From the NCBI RefSeq assembly GCF_008124785.1, contig NZ_VNHU01000002.1:124001-188000 (forward strand): DNA of 64,000 nt. The letters are read 5' to 3'. The translations under genes were made by a program, and so were the position numbers. The stretch is from Aquimarina intermedia. Lineage in GTDB: Bacteria > Bacteroidota > Bacteroidia > Flavobacteriales > Flavobacteriaceae. A model generated the notes under the pieces. It saw only the letters and a program-made list of their open reading frames with translations, had not been told where the DNA came from and ran no database searches. Position 1 is the stretch's first letter, and the number at the start of each line of letters is the position of its first letter. Shown one piece after another: positions 9,275 to 18,554 of this stretch.

Positions 9275-9295
9275 ACATAGTATTAAACCGAAATT

Positions 9296-9649
9296 ATGAA
9301 GAATCTATTATTTTATGCGTTTCTGATCATGTGCTTCTCTTCAAATTTTGCCCAAAATATTCAAAATGAATTCTCTGTCATAAAAACTGTAGATTCCCAA
9401 ATTCAAGCAGAAAATTTTGAAATTTCATCCACCACATCCAATTCTATCCTGCTATGGACTGAAAATAATTCACGTACAGTACAAGCTCCCATTTCTGATG
9501 AAGCTTGGAAAATGACACTTCAAAGAATAAAACAGTCTAAAGAAAGATTTGTGCAGGATAAGAGCAAGAGTATTAGCATACGTATATTAGATACCATTAT
9601 ACTTCCCATTCCTGAAGCTTCCCAAGAATCCAGATTATCCGGATGGTAA
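9296..9649 (+). CDS. small secreted protein of unknown function
   Basis: 117 residues. The N-terminus MKNLLFYAFLIMCFSSNFAQ looks like a signal peptide cleaved after Ala-Gln, as is common in Flavobacteriia. The remainder is polar and contains one Trp-rich segment (ILLWTENN) and a basic-acidic helix around RIKQSKERF; it has no cysteine and no motif I recognise. It follows metK after a terminator and is probably transcribed on its own. The coding call rests on the signal peptide and frame length only. Confidence 0.55.
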   Translation: MKNLLFYAFLIMCFSSNFAQNIQNEFSVIKTVDSQIQAENFEISSTTSNSILLWTENNSRTVQAPISDEAWKMTLQRIKQSKERFVQDKSKSISIRILDTIILPIPEASQESRLSGW

Positions 9650-9857
9650 TCAAACATTACTGATTTACCTATCTGGTAATACCATCGAAATTTAGAACCA
9701 CACCTCAAGTTTCAATAACTTTAACAAGCATTAAGATTAGCGTTAAACTACCGCTAAACTTGAATAACAGATTTTTATCTGCATTCGAATAACCGTAACT
9801 TTAGTGAAAAGAGAATTACGCTCATTTGATTTGTTTGAGCCCAAAAAAACTAGTGTT

Positions 9858-10604
9858 ATGAATATAAAAGACAAAGTAATTATTATTACCGGTGCCTCTA
9901 GCGGTATTGGTGAAGCAACTGCCATCAAATTAGCTAAAGAAGGTGCAAAAGTTGTACTAACCGCTAGACGAGAAGATCGGCTTAAAGAATTAAAAGATAA
10001 GATTGAAGAAAAAGGCTATGAAGCTTTAGTTGTTACCGGAGATGTAACAAATAAAGATGACTATAAAAAAATCGTAGATGAAACGTTGAAACATTATAAC
10101 ACTATTGATGTTATTGTAAACAACGCCGGCTTGATGCCATTATCTTATATTAAAAATTTACATACGGATGAATGGGATAAAATGATAGATGTAAACATTA
10201 AGGGAGTTACTAATGGAGTGGCTGCGGTCTTACCCACGATGATGAAACAAAAAAGCGGCCATATCGTCAACATATCATCAAGTGCCGGTCGTAAGTATTA
10301 TCCCGGTGGAGCTATATATTGTGCTACAAAGGCAGCTGTCAAAATGTTCTCTGAGGGATTGCGACAAGAGCTAGCACCAAAATATGGAATTAATGTGACT
10401 TCAATTGAACCGGGATTTGTAGATACTGAACTTACTGATACTATCACAGATGAAGAGATTAAGGAAAAATTAGCTCCAATGATTAAAAAGGTTACTACCC
10501 TTGAACCCGAAGATATTGCGGAGGCTATCCATTATGCTATCGCACAACCTAAACGTGCCAATATCAACGATGTGTATATCATGCCGACAGAACAAGAGAG
10601 TTAA
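9858..10604 (+). CDS. short-chain dehydrogenase/reductase
   Basis: 248 residues from the ATG at 9858. An upstream in-frame ATG at 9804 would add 18 residues unlike the family, so the later start is preferred. Classical SDR motifs are present: the nucleotide-binding TGASSGIGEATA, the NNAGLMP (NNAG) motif, the catalytic Ser in NISSSAGRKYYPGG, and YCATKAAVKM (YxxxK). PGFVDTEL follows. The Arg in TARRED after strand two points to NADP(H). It is similar to YdfG/serine-dehydrogenase-like SDRs, but the substrate cannot be inferred. It is convergent with the TVP38 gene. Confidence 0.9.
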   Translation: MNIKDKVIIITGASSGIGEATAIKLAKEGAKVVLTARREDRLKELKDKIEEKGYEALVVTGDVTNKDDYKKIVDETLKHYNTIDVIVNNAGLMPLSYIKNLHTDEWDKMIDVNIKGVTNGVAAVLPTMMKQKSGHIVNISSSAGRKYYPGGAIYCATKAAVKMFSEGLRQELAPKYGINVTSIEPGFVDTELTDTITDEEIKEKLAPMIKKVTTLEPEDIAEAIHYAIAQPKRANINDVYIMPTEQES

Positions 10605-10626
10605 TATAGCATAAACCAAATGTTTC

Positions 10627-10665
10627 AAATCCGTAGCTTAATTGTTAACCTACGGATTTTTCATT
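10627..10665. terminator. bidirectional terminator
   Basis: AAATCCGTAG pairs with CTACGGATTT across a 13-nt loop and is followed by a T-tract. It lies between the convergent SDR and TVP38-family genes and overlaps the end of the latter. Confidence 0.7.
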
Positions 10666-11331
10666 TTTTATCTTGCTGTAAATTAAATATCCTACAAACA
10701 AAAGAACACTAATTATAGAGATCCATAACAAAACTATTTTGAGCTGATCCATATACCCCCCGGTAATAGCAATTAGAATAACAAGTGGGGTTATCCCTAT
10801 CAAAGTTGCTCCTATAAATTTTGGGTAACTGATATCTACGATACCCGCCACAAAACTAATGGCATCATTAGACAAAAAAGGGTTCAATCGTGTAACAATT
10901 ACAGCCCAAAACCCATAGTTGGCAATAAACTTTTCAATATTCTCTTCAGTAGCAGATCCCAATACGGCTGAAGTAATAAATTTTGCGAAATATTTTCCAA
11001 TATAAAAACCAACCGTGGATGCTATGCTAACTGACACATATATAAGCACGCTACCCCATAACGGTCCGTAAGCGATTACTGAAACTATCATCAACGCAAG
11101 TGAAGGTATTACAATCAAGAACATTTGCAAAATCATTGCTACAATTAAGATAATAGGTCCCCACCAACCAAACGTAGCTATCCAAGAATTTATGTCATCA
11201 CTGTTACCACTGGACAAAACGCTCCAAGCCTCATCAAAGAATTTAGTAACCTGAGGTATAAAAATATAAGAACCTACCACAATGCATGCAACAATAAATG
11301 TTACCAACTTGGTCAAATGTTTTTCAAGCAT
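10645..11331 (-). CDS. TVP38/TMEM64 (DedA-like) inner-membrane protein
   Basis: 228 residues with several strongly hydrophobic segments: near residues 10-28, a helix pair around 50-100, and the C-terminal segments ATLIGITPLVILIAITGG and ILLWISIISVLLFVGYLI. The central GSVLIYVSVSIASTVGFYIG and the VTRLNPFLSNDAISFVAG stretch are the SNARE-associated/VTT signature, with the conserved Arg and Pro of the re-entrant loop. VTT proteins are linked to lipid flipping and envelope stability; the specific role here is unknown. The next gene upstream on the same strand lies about 40 bp away. Confidence 0.85.
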   Translation of the reverse strand: MLEKHLTKLVTFIVACIVVGSYIFIPQVTKFFDEAWSVLSSGNSDDINSWIATFGWWGPIILIVAMILQMFLIVIPSLALMIVSVIAYGPLWGSVLIYVSVSIASTVGFYIGKYFAKFITSAVLGSATEENIEKFIANYGFWAVIVTRLNPFLSNDAISFVAGIVDISYPKFIGATLIGITPLVILIAITGGYMDQLKIVLLWISIISVLLFVGYLIYSKIKNEKSVG

Positions 11332-11371
11332 ATTTTAAACTTCGAAGAAAATTCCTGAACAAACATGAACC

Positions 11372-12370
11372 TCAATAAACTTTCACCAGCATTTTGCCTT
11401 TATTCTTACCATCAAACAAATCGAGAAATGCTTGCGGAATTTGGTCAAATCCTTCTACTATGGTTTCAGAAAACGTTATTTTTCCTTCGTTTAACCATGT
11501 TGACAATTGACTGATTGCCGGGCCGAACTCTTTTACAAAATCTCTAACAGTGAATCCTTGCATACGTACACTCTTTTTTATCAGAGTACCCTCGTGCCGA
11601 GGCCCAGTTGGTGTTTCGCTTTCATTATAAAGTGAAATAGCGCCACAGTTGATAACTCTCCCATATTTATTAATATTATTCATTACCGCATCAAGAATTT
11701 CTCCTCCTACATTATCAAAATACACATCTATACCATCAGGACAATGTTTTTTAAGTGCTTTAGACATATCCTGAGTAGTTTTATAATTGATACCCTCATC
11801 AAAACCAAATTTATCCTTTATGGTTTTAATCTTTTCATCACTTCCTGCGATACCAATAACATTACAACCTTTAATTTTACCGATTTGTCCAACGATACTT
11901 CCCACAGCTCCTGATGCGCCGGATACCACCAACGTTTCCCCTTCTTTCAAATTACCTATTTTTTCTAATCCGAGATAGGCTGTTATACCAGTAAGCCCCA
12001 AAACACCCAAATATGCACTTAAGGGCGCAGTTTCTTTATTCACCTTATTCAAACCATTACCAGATGAAGTTTGATATTGTTTCCATTGAAGCATCCCATT
12101 CACAAAGTCACCTTTCTCAAAATTAGAATTGTTAGATTCAATCACTTCAGCAACTATCCCGGATTCTACAGGTTCATCGAGTTTGAAGGGTTCTATATAG
12201 GATTTTGTATCTCGCATGCGCCCTCTTAAATACGGATCTACAGAAACATATTTAGCTTTTAAAAGCAACTCTCCCTCTTTTGGAGCTGGTTTTTCTTCTT
12301 CAATGAAGGCGAAATCAGATGTGGAGGGACGTCCTTTAGGTCGGTTTTTTAATAGTATAGTCTTATTCAT
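11372..12370 (-). CDS. NADP-dependent MDR oxidoreductase (prostaglandin reductase/CurA-like)
   Basis: 332 residues, full length for the zinc-independent leukotriene B4 dehydrogenase-like branch of the medium-chain reductases. KNRPKGRPSTSDF occurs at the N-terminus, VDPYLRGRMRD is the family signature, the NADP-binding site is VVSGASGAVGSIVGQIGK, and YFDNVGGEILDAV follows. No zinc-ligand cysteines are present. It probably reduces alpha,beta-unsaturated ketones or aldehydes. An upstream gap of about 250 bp to the divergent gene shows no clear motif besides AT-rich sequence. Confidence 0.88.
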   Translation of the reverse strand: MNKTILLKNRPKGRPSTSDFAFIEEEKPAPKEGELLLKAKYVSVDPYLRGRMRDTKSYIEPFKLDEPVESGIVAEVIESNNSNFEKGDFVNGMLQWKQYQTSSGNGLNKVNKETAPLSAYLGVLGLTGITAYLGLEKIGNLKEGETLVVSGASGAVGSIVGQIGKIKGCNVIGIAGSDEKIKTIKDKFGFDEGINYKTTQDMSKALKKHCPDGIDVYFDNVGGEILDAVMNNINKYGRVINCGAISLYNESETPTGPRHEGTLIKKSVRMQGFTVRDFVKEFGPAISQLSTWLNEGKITFSETIVEGFDQIPQAFLDLFDGKNKGKMLVKVY

Positions 12371-12617
12371 TTGAACATTTTTTTATAAAGTTAGTGGATT
12401 GTTATTTAAGTAAAAATTAATCCAGTACGCTTTGTTTCGTTTTTCAGAAAACATTAACGGTTGGGGCTTTACAAGGTTCTTCTTATGAAACAACACAAAA
12501 CATACGTTTCATATTTTATTATAGTTTTAACCTTTGACACATAAGAATTTAGAGGTCTTTAACGCCTTATGCGTTCTGCAATAAGTACCTTTAAATTTAT
12601 ATTTAAAACGAAATGTT

Positions 12618-12923
12618 ATGCATCATTTAGATACTTTATCACAGCAAATGAATTCCTTAAAGGAAGAGGGTTATACAATCGAATTCGATTTAAAAAATAA
12701 TAAAATATTGGATCACAAATCTGACAAAAGTTATACTATAGATGAGTTCGATGTAGTACAAACATTTAGATTTGAAGGTGCTAGTAACCCTGCAGATAAT
12801 TCAATTTTATACGCTATAAAAACTACTACCGGTGACAAGGGGGTGCTTTTGGGAGCATATGGAGCAGATGGTGAAGAGGTATCTAAAGAGATGATTGATA
12901 AATTACGCGCAATAAATTCCTAA
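12618..12923 (+). CDS. conserved small protein of the family often labelled phosphoribosylpyrophosphate synthetase
   Basis: 101 residues, cytoplasmic, starting MHHLDTLSQQMNSLKEEGYT. The segments FDVVQTFRFEGASNPADNSILYAI and GVLLGAYGADGE match a small Bacteroidota family that databases often call a PRPP synthetase. The protein is far too short and lacks the PRPP-synthetase fold motifs, so that label is probably wrong and the function is unknown. It stands alone between a divergent reductase and a hairpin terminator. Confidence 0.75.
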   Translation: MHHLDTLSQQMNSLKEEGYTIEFDLKNNKILDHKSDKSYTIDEFDVVQTFRFEGASNPADNSILYAIKTTTGDKGVLLGAYGADGEEVSKEMIDKLRAINS

Positions 12924-12961
12924 AGATTTTCAGTAAAATTAGTCAAAGTGTTAATATCAGT

Positions 12962-12996
12962 AAGGATGCAATGTATTTTTTCATTGTGTCCTTTTT
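12962..12996 (+). terminator. hairpin terminator
   Basis: AAGGATGCAATG can pair with CATTGTGTCCTT using two G-U pairs across a T-rich loop, and a T-run follows. It lies 38 bp after the small conserved gene. Confidence 0.6.
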
Positions 12997-13132
12997 ATTT
13001 ACTCAAAAAGTTTTATGATCTTGTAAATTTTCTTCGAAGTAAAAAAGTAATTTTTTCAAACTAAGGAAATCCATTATATTTACGATTTTACAAAACAAAC
13101 GATCCTTTGCTAAACCCCATAAATAAAAATCT

Positions 13133-13747
13133 ATGCATGTTGCAATAGCCGGAAATATCGGTGCAGGAAAAACGACTCTAACCAAACTTTTGGCCAAACA
13201 TTATAAATGGGAAGCTCAGTTTGAAGATGTTTTAGAAAATCCATATTTAGAAGATTTCTATAATAAAATGGAGCGTTGGTCATTTAATCTTCAAATTTAT
13301 TTTTTAAATAGTAGATTTCGTCAAATATTAGAAATCCGAGAAACTGGTAAAGATATCGTCCAGGATAGAACTATTTATGAAGACGCCTATATATTCGCCC
13401 CCAATTTACACGCTATGGGATTGATGACAAATCGCGACTTTGAAAATTATAAATCACTATTTAATTTAATGGAAAGCGTGGTTGAAGGACCTAATCTTTT
13501 AATATATCTTAGAAGTAGTATTCCTAACTTGGTTTCTCAAATCCATAAGCGAGGCAGAGAATACGAGAACACTATAAGCATTGATTATCTGAGTAGATTA
13601 AACGAGCGTTATGAAGCATGGGCGCACGACTACGATAAAGGGAATTTATTGATTATTGATGTAGACAACTTAAATTTTGTTGATAATCCCGAGGATCTGG
13701 GAACTATTATAAACCGCATAGATGCCGAACTAAACGGGCTATTTTAA
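13133..13747 (+). CDS. deoxynucleoside kinase
   Basis: 204 residues. The P-loop GNIGAGKTT is at residues 7-15, the QDRTIYEDAYIF segment is the conserved DRxxxED catalytic/base-contact motif, and the Arg-rich lid is HKRGREYE. These identify the dCK/dGK-type deoxynucleoside kinase family, which salvages deoxynucleosides by phosphorylation. Specificity (dA, dG, dC or T) cannot be read from the sequence. A second family member is cut by the right window edge. A strong hairpin terminator follows within 10 bp. Confidence 0.9.
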   Translation: MHVAIAGNIGAGKTTLTKLLAKHYKWEAQFEDVLENPYLEDFYNKMERWSFNLQIYFLNSRFRQILEIRETGKDIVQDRTIYEDAYIFAPNLHAMGLMTNRDFENYKSLFNLMESVVEGPNLLIYLRSSIPNLVSQIHKRGREYENTISIDYLSRLNERYEAWAHDYDKGNLLIIDVDNLNFVDNPEDLGTIINRIDAELNGLF

Positions 13748-13751
13748 TGCA

Positions 13752-13779
13752 AAAAACTCATCGCATGCGATGAGTTTTT
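13752..13779. terminator. bidirectional terminator
   Basis: AAAAACTCATCGCATGCGATGAG forms a near-perfect hairpin with A and T tracts on its two sides. It separates the deoxynucleoside kinase from the convergent acidic lipoprotein gene. Confidence 0.8.
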
Positions 13780-13799
13780 CTTTATATTTCTATTGACGA

Positions 13800-14018
13800 T
13801 TAGTTATCGTCTGTACCACCGGTACCTGTATTTTCCTTTACTTCATCCACTCCTTCTTCGACTGCATCACCTACATCGTCTGCAGCATCTTCGATAGCAT
13901 CACCCATATCATCGGCTGCATCTTCAATATCTCCTTTTTCCTTGTTTGTATCTCTACATGAAGTAAATGCCGTACTAAATGCAAATACAAGCATAAACAT
14001 TACTAATACTTTTTTCAT
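13800..14018 (-). CDS. small acidic lipoprotein
   Basis: 72 residues. The N-terminal export signal ends at the lipobox FTSC (Cys about 20). The mature part is very acidic and built from an 11-residue quasi-repeat, DAADDMGDAIE / DAADDVGDAVE, ending in a Gly/Thr tail. Similar short lipoproteins occur just upstream (14051-14272) and at 44375-44689. The heptad-like spacing of Ala and Val suggests an amphipathic helix or coiled coil at the membrane surface; the role is unknown. Confidence 0.7.
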   Translation of the reverse strand: MKKVLVMFMLVFAFSTAFTSCRDTNKEKGDIEDAADDMGDAIEDAADDVGDAVEEGVDEVKENTGTGGTDDN

Positions 14019-14050
14019 CTTAATTTATTAATTAGTTACTATTGCTTTTA

Positions 14051-14272
14051 TTAATTATCGTCTCCGATTCTTTCGATTTCTTCGTTAACCTCTTCATTAA
14101 CTTCCTGGTCTACTTTTTCGGCAGCACGCTCGAGCATACCTTTAGACTCCTCTTCTTTTTCTACTTGAACTTCTTTTTCTTTAACGATAACTTCTTTTTT
14201 AGTTTCTCTACAAGAAGTAAAGGCAGTACTTACGGTTAATAAGATTGCCGCAATAAAAATTACTCTTTTCAT
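14051..14272 (-). CDS. small acidic lipoprotein, paralogue of its neighbour
   Basis: 73 residues from the ATG at 14272, which gives a proper signal sequence (MKRVIFIAAILLTVSTAFTS then Cys). A longer frame upstream has a poor N-terminus and is rejected. The lipobox region TAFTSCRE is nearly identical to that of the downstream gene (TAFTSCRD), which implies duplication of the export module. The mature part is a Glu/Lys/Val-rich helix with VKEKEVQVEKEEESKG. It is followed by the next lipoprotein gene after 32 bp, probably as one transcript. Confidence 0.7.
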   Translation of the reverse strand: MKRVIFIAAILLTVSTAFTSCRETKKEVIVKEKEVQVEKEEESKGMLERAAEKVDQEVNEEVNEEIERIGDDN

Positions 14273-14401
14273 ACAATGGTTGATTATAAATGTTAAAACA
14301 AAGATATAATAGCAAGAACATTCATGATTAAAATAAATATATAATGTTTTCACAAAAAATGCTAAAAATAGCATGTCAACGTAGTATGTGCTGACGAGTA
14401 A

Positions 14402-15673
14402 TTAAACGGTAGGTCTAGGTGCTTCCAACAGCTGTTTTCTCCGTATGTGATCCATAACTATAGCAGTTGCACCGGTGTTACTATTCACAAAGTGACCAGC
14501 AATCATGCCCGTTTTTTCCCGAAATGCTTTATTCATTATAAGATTATTTGCCACCTCTCCAAATTCTTCTTTGGTAGCAACCGAAAATAATCCTGCAAGC
14601 TTTTGAAGTTGTTTGGCTTCTCTGAAGTTATCAAAATTCTTTCCGATGAGGATTGGTACGCCAAAAGTAGCGGGTTCTAAAATATTATGTAGTCCCGAAG
14701 TACCCATAGCCCCACCCACATATGCTATATCTGCGTAGCTATAAAGCTTGGTTAAGTAACCAATTGCATCAACAATACATACTTGAGCAGAGGCTTCTTG
14801 ACCTGAAAAAACATGCTTCTCTGAGAACAACACCTGTTTTTGTTGAATCCTAGATTGTAAATTTTTAATTTTTTCAGTTTTGATTTCGTGAGGTGCGATT
14901 ATAAAGCAAACTGAGGCTGGAGCATTATTTATGAAATCTATAAATATTTCTTCATCCTCGGCCCAGGAGCTACCTATTACAATACACGTTCGTTTTTGTT
15001 TGAACTCTTCAATAAACTCAACTGTATTATCCATTTCTATTTGATGACTCACCCTATCAAACCGTGTATCGCCACTCATAGTCACATTATCAAATCCAAA
15101 AGACATTAAAATGTTTTGTGAAGGCACATCTTGTACAAAAAAGTGCTCGACCAAGGCTAGTTTATCTCTTAAAAATTTACCATATGACTTAAAAACCGCC
15201 TGATTTTGTCTAAAAGTTGCAGATATTAAGAGCAATGGGATCTTTCGTTTATAAAGTCCGGAAATAAAATTTGGCCAAAATTCGTATTTTACAAATATCG
15301 CCAGTTCAGGTTGTACATTAGTTAAAAAATGGCTGACATTTTTTGGCGTATCCAGCGGCATATACACAATGTGATCGGCAAGTGTACTTCTTTTTTTTGC
15401 TTCATAACCGGAAGGAGAAAAAAAGGATATCAAAATTTTATAGTCTGGGTATTCCCGCTTCAATGCCTGAATAACCGGAACACCTTGCTCATACTCACCT
15501 AGCGACGCACAGTGCATCCAGATTACTTTTTGATCATTGAGATGTAAAGCTTCTAAGCGCTCAAAGATTTTGCTTCTACCTTCTGCAAATAATTTTAGCT
15601 TAGGAGACAATAAGCCAACCATTGGCAATACTTTTTGAAACATATTTATTAGGATAGTGTACAAGGTATTCAA
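14402..15673 (-). CDS. waaA: 3-deoxy-D-manno-octulosonic acid (Kdo) transferase
   Basis: 423 residues, full length for the GT30 family. Key segments are WMHCASLGEYEQGVPVI (the Glu of the GEYEQ loop is the catalytic base in the family), KYEFWPNFISGL, and the C-terminal nucleotide-sugar domain with GSSWAEDEE, AYVGGAMGTSGLHNILEPA and FGVPILIG. It adds Kdo from CMP-Kdo to the lipid A precursor at the inner membrane. The N-terminal hydrophobic stretch serves as the usual membrane anchor. It is divergent from the aminotransferase gene, which may also act in envelope sugar synthesis. Confidence 0.93.
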   Translation of the reverse strand: MNTLYTILINMFQKVLPMVGLLSPKLKLFAEGRSKIFERLEALHLNDQKVIWMHCASLGEYEQGVPVIQALKREYPDYKILISFFSPSGYEAKKRSTLADHIVYMPLDTPKNVSHFLTNVQPELAIFVKYEFWPNFISGLYKRKIPLLLISATFRQNQAVFKSYGKFLRDKLALVEHFFVQDVPSQNILMSFGFDNVTMSGDTRFDRVSHQIEMDNTVEFIEEFKQKRTCIVIGSSWAEDEEIFIDFINNAPASVCFIIAPHEIKTEKIKNLQSRIQQKQVLFSEKHVFSGQEASAQVCIVDAIGYLTKLYSYADIAYVGGAMGTSGLHNILEPATFGVPILIGKNFDNFREAKQLQKLAGLFSVATKEEFGEVANNLIMNKAFREKTGMIAGHFVNSNTGATAIVMDHIRRKQLLEAPRPTV

Positions 15674-15776
15674 AACAGCAAAATTAAAGAGATGCTAAAA
15701 TACATTTCTTTTGTAAAAAATAGCGTTGTTGTTGGTTTCATTATTTTGTACTTTCGTGAAGTTTCAATACACACCT

Positions 15777-16943
15777 ATGAAGAAGATACAAATGGTTGAC
15801 CTCAAAGGTCAATATGCTGGAATCAAAGAACAAGTTGATTCCTCAATATTAGAAGTTATAAATACCACAACCTTTATAAATGGCCCTGAAGTACATAGTT
15901 TTCAAAAAGAATTAGAGGATTATCTTGGTATAAAACATGTCATCCCTTGCGCCAATGGAACCGATGCTTTACAAATAGCAATGATGGGACTTGGCCTACA
16001 GCCCGGTGACGAGGTTATTACTGCCGATTTTACCTTTGCAGCTACGGTTGAAGTTATCGCCTTACTACAATTAACACCTGTATTGGTCGATGTGGAAATA
16101 GATTCGTTTAACATCGATCCCGAAGCAATTCGTAAAGCTATAACTCCTAAAACTAAAGCGATCGTTCCTGTACACCTTTTTGGACAAGCTGCCAATATGG
16201 ATGAAATTATGGCTATAGCCAAAGAACATGATTTATATGTTATCGAGGATAATGCGCAGGGTATCGGAGCGAACTATACCGATAAAAATGGTAGAAAAGA
16301 AAAAACAGGAACGATTGGTCATGTCGCATCCACTTCCTTTTTCCCCTCAAAAAATTTAGGTTGTTACGGGGATGGCGGAGCCATTTTTACGAATGATGAC
16401 GCATTAGCTCATACCATCAGAGGCATTGTTAATCATGGTATGTATGAACGCTATCATCATGACGTTGTTGGAGTAAATTCACGATTAGATTCTATTCAGG
16501 CCGCAGTACTACGTGCTAAACTACCAAATCTTGATGCTTATAATAATGCCAGGAGAAATGCTGCCCGTAAATATAATAAAGCATTCAAAGGAATTGATAA
16601 TATCATAACCCCCAAGGTGTCTAGCGGTTGTCAAACTAGTTGCGATGTTATTTGCGACACCTGCGACTGCCATGTTTTTCACCAATATACATTAAGAATA
16701 CTTAATGCAGATCGTGATGCACTGGTTAAACACCTCAATGCAAATAATATACCTTGTGGTGTTTATTACCCGATACCTTTACACAGTCAAAAAGCATATA
16801 CCAGTGATCGATATAAGGAAGCTGATTTTACAGTGACAAATCAATTAATCAAAGAAGTAATTTCTTTACCGATGCATACCGAATTAGACGACGAACAAAT
16901 CGATTTTATTACACAACATATTATCGATTTTATATCTAAATAG
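15777..16943 (+). CDS. DegT/DnrJ/EryC1/StrS sugar aminotransferase
   Basis: 388 residues from the ATG at 15777; the longer frame adds a hydrophobic leader unlike the family. It has the usual signature MVDLKGQYAGIKEQVDSSI, then the PLP-binding NGTDALQIAMM, EDNAQGIGA, and the Schiff-base Lys in TSFFPSKNLGCYGDGGA. It probably transaminates a keto-sugar nucleotide for surface polysaccharide. An unusual cysteine-rich loop, SGCQTSCDVICDTCDCHVF, lies before HQYTLRI. The upstream TACTTTCG is a near-match to the -7 consensus. Confidence 0.9.
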   Translation: MKKIQMVDLKGQYAGIKEQVDSSILEVINTTTFINGPEVHSFQKELEDYLGIKHVIPCANGTDALQIAMMGLGLQPGDEVITADFTFAATVEVIALLQLTPVLVDVEIDSFNIDPEAIRKAITPKTKAIVPVHLFGQAANMDEIMAIAKEHDLYVIEDNAQGIGANYTDKNGRKEKTGTIGHVASTSFFPSKNLGCYGDGGAIFTNDDALAHTIRGIVNHGMYERYHHDVVGVNSRLDSIQAAVLRAKLPNLDAYNNARRNAARKYNKAFKGIDNIITPKVSSGCQTSCDVICDTCDCHVFHQYTLRILNADRDALVKHLNANNIPCGVYYPIPLHSQKAYTSDRYKEADFTVTNQLIKEVISLPMHTELDDEQIDFITQHIIDFISK

Positions 16944-16963
16944 AAACTAACACTCACAAGCTC

Positions 16964-18247
16964 ATGACTCGTTTTAAACTTAGATTAACCACGCTTTTAA
17001 TAGCCTTTTGTAGTTTTACGTACGCTCAGGACTTTTACCTCCATTGTGGTAAAATTCTAGATACAGAAAATGGTAAAATGCTTGCTGACAAAACTATTGT
17101 AGTATCAGGAAACACTATCCAGAGTATTGAGGATGGATATAAAAATGCTGATGGCAACATTGAGGTCATTGATCTCAAAAATAAAGTAGTACTACCCGGT
17201 CTTATTGATATGCACGTACATCTTGAAAGTGAAACAAATCCTAAACAATATTTAGAACGTTACACAAATAATGATGCCGATGTTGCTTTCAACGCAGTTG
17301 GGTTTGCAAAAAGAACTTTACTGGCTGGATTTACAACCGTTAGGGATTTAGGCGGAAGTGGTGTAAATATTGCCCTGAAAAATGCAATAGCCAAAGGTTC
17401 AATCGAAGGGCCTAGAATATTTACTGCAGGAAAATCATTAGCAACTACCGGAGGGCATGCGGACCCAACGAATGGTAGTAGTCGTAAATTGATGGGAAAT
17501 CCAGGTCCTAAAGAAGGAGTGGTTAACTCAGTTGATGATGCCAAAAAAGCAGTAAGACAACGCTATAAAAATGGTGCCGATTTAATTAAGATCACAGCTA
17601 CGGGCGGTGTTTTAAGTGTCGCTAAAAGCAGCTCTAATCCTCAGTTCACAATCGAAGAAATAAAAGCTATTACTGAGACTGCTAAGGACTATGGATTTCA
17701 TGTAGCCGCGCATGCACATGGAGATGAAGGTATGCAACGTGCAATTTTGGGAGGTGTAAAAACCATCGAACATGGAACACTTATGAGTGAAGAAACAATG
17801 GACTTAATGATTAAACATAACGCCTATCTTGTGCCTACACTAACTGCCGGCAAAGAAGTCTCTGAAAAAGCTTTAATTCAAGGATATTATCCGGACATAA
17901 TTGTGCCAAAAGCACTAGAAATTGGACCGAAAATTCAAAATACTTTCGGAAAGGCCTATAAAAAAGGAGTAGGAATTGCATTTGGAACAGATGCGGGTGT
18001 GTACCAACACGGACAAAATGCTAAAGAATTTGGTTTTATGGTTGAAGCCGGAATGCCAGCTATACAAGCGATTCAAAGTGCTACAATAACAAATGCGCTT
18101 ATTCTCAACATGGCTAATAAGTTGGGTCAGATTAAGACCGGTTTTTTTGCAGATATTATCGCAGTGGATCAAAATCCTGTTGAAAATATTAAGATATTAG
18201 AAAAAATTTCTTTCGTTATGAAAAATGGAAAGATAGTTAAGCAGTAG
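16964..18247 (+). CDS. exported amidohydrolase (imidazolonepropionase/prolidase-like)
   Basis: 427 residues with a signal peptide (TLLIAFCSFTYAQ), so periplasmic or outer-membrane associated. The metal-site motifs of the amidohydrolase superfamily are visible: LPGLIDMHVHLES (HxH), DLIKITATGGV, HAHGDEGMQRAI, KTIEHGT and FGTDAGVYQHGQ (catalytic Asp). Close families cleave Xaa-Pro dipeptides or cyclic imides; the substrate cannot be chosen here. It lies 20 bp after the aminotransferase gene and may be co-transcribed with it. A strong terminator follows. Confidence 0.88.
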   Translation: MTRFKLRLTTLLIAFCSFTYAQDFYLHCGKILDTENGKMLADKTIVVSGNTIQSIEDGYKNADGNIEVIDLKNKVVLPGLIDMHVHLESETNPKQYLERYTNNDADVAFNAVGFAKRTLLAGFTTVRDLGGSGVNIALKNAIAKGSIEGPRIFTAGKSLATTGGHADPTNGSSRKLMGNPGPKEGVVNSVDDAKKAVRQRYKNGADLIKITATGGVLSVAKSSSNPQFTIEEIKAITETAKDYGFHVAAHAHGDEGMQRAILGGVKTIEHGTLMSEETMDLMIKHNAYLVPTLTAGKEVSEKALIQGYYPDIIVPKALEIGPKIQNTFGKAYKKGVGIAFGTDAGVYQHGQNAKEFGFMVEAGMPAIQAIQSATITNALILNMANKLGQIKTGFFADIIAVDQNPVENIKILEKISFVMKNGKIVKQ

Positions 18248-18272
18248 TCTTTTTTCTTTACTCTAATCGTTT

Positions 18273-18317
18273 AAAAAGCCATCATTTAAATTCTGAATTT
18301 AAATGATGGCTTTTTTA
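18273..18317 (+). terminator. strong hairpin terminator, followed by a gene-free stretch
   Basis: AAAAAGCCATCATTTAAATT pairs with the mirrored AATTTAAATGATGGCTTTTT, a 20-bp stem with T-run. The following stretch up to 18555 is AT-rich and holds no ORF, repeat or RNA motif that I can recognise. Confidence 0.85.
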
Positions 18318-18554
18318 ATCTAAAGTTAACTTCAACGACATAAGTACCTCGAGAAATCTTTAAATCTTCATAGAATTAAAAGACAGAAAAGAATAAAAAA
18401 TTTTGAATAATTCTTGATTAAATCTGTCTGATTTTAGTTTTTTCTGCAAAAATAATAAGCTATCCTGTAAGCATTTCTCTCCTAACATGACAAACCAGGT
18501 ATTCTTATTAGATTACTAATAAGCTCACCGATCAAAACTAAATCTTTTTAACTC

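Noticed and set aside
18320-18554. Possible small RNA or promoter in the gene-free stretch before the DM13 lipoprotein
   Set aside because: No TAnnTTTG element, stable hairpin or conserved motif was recognised.
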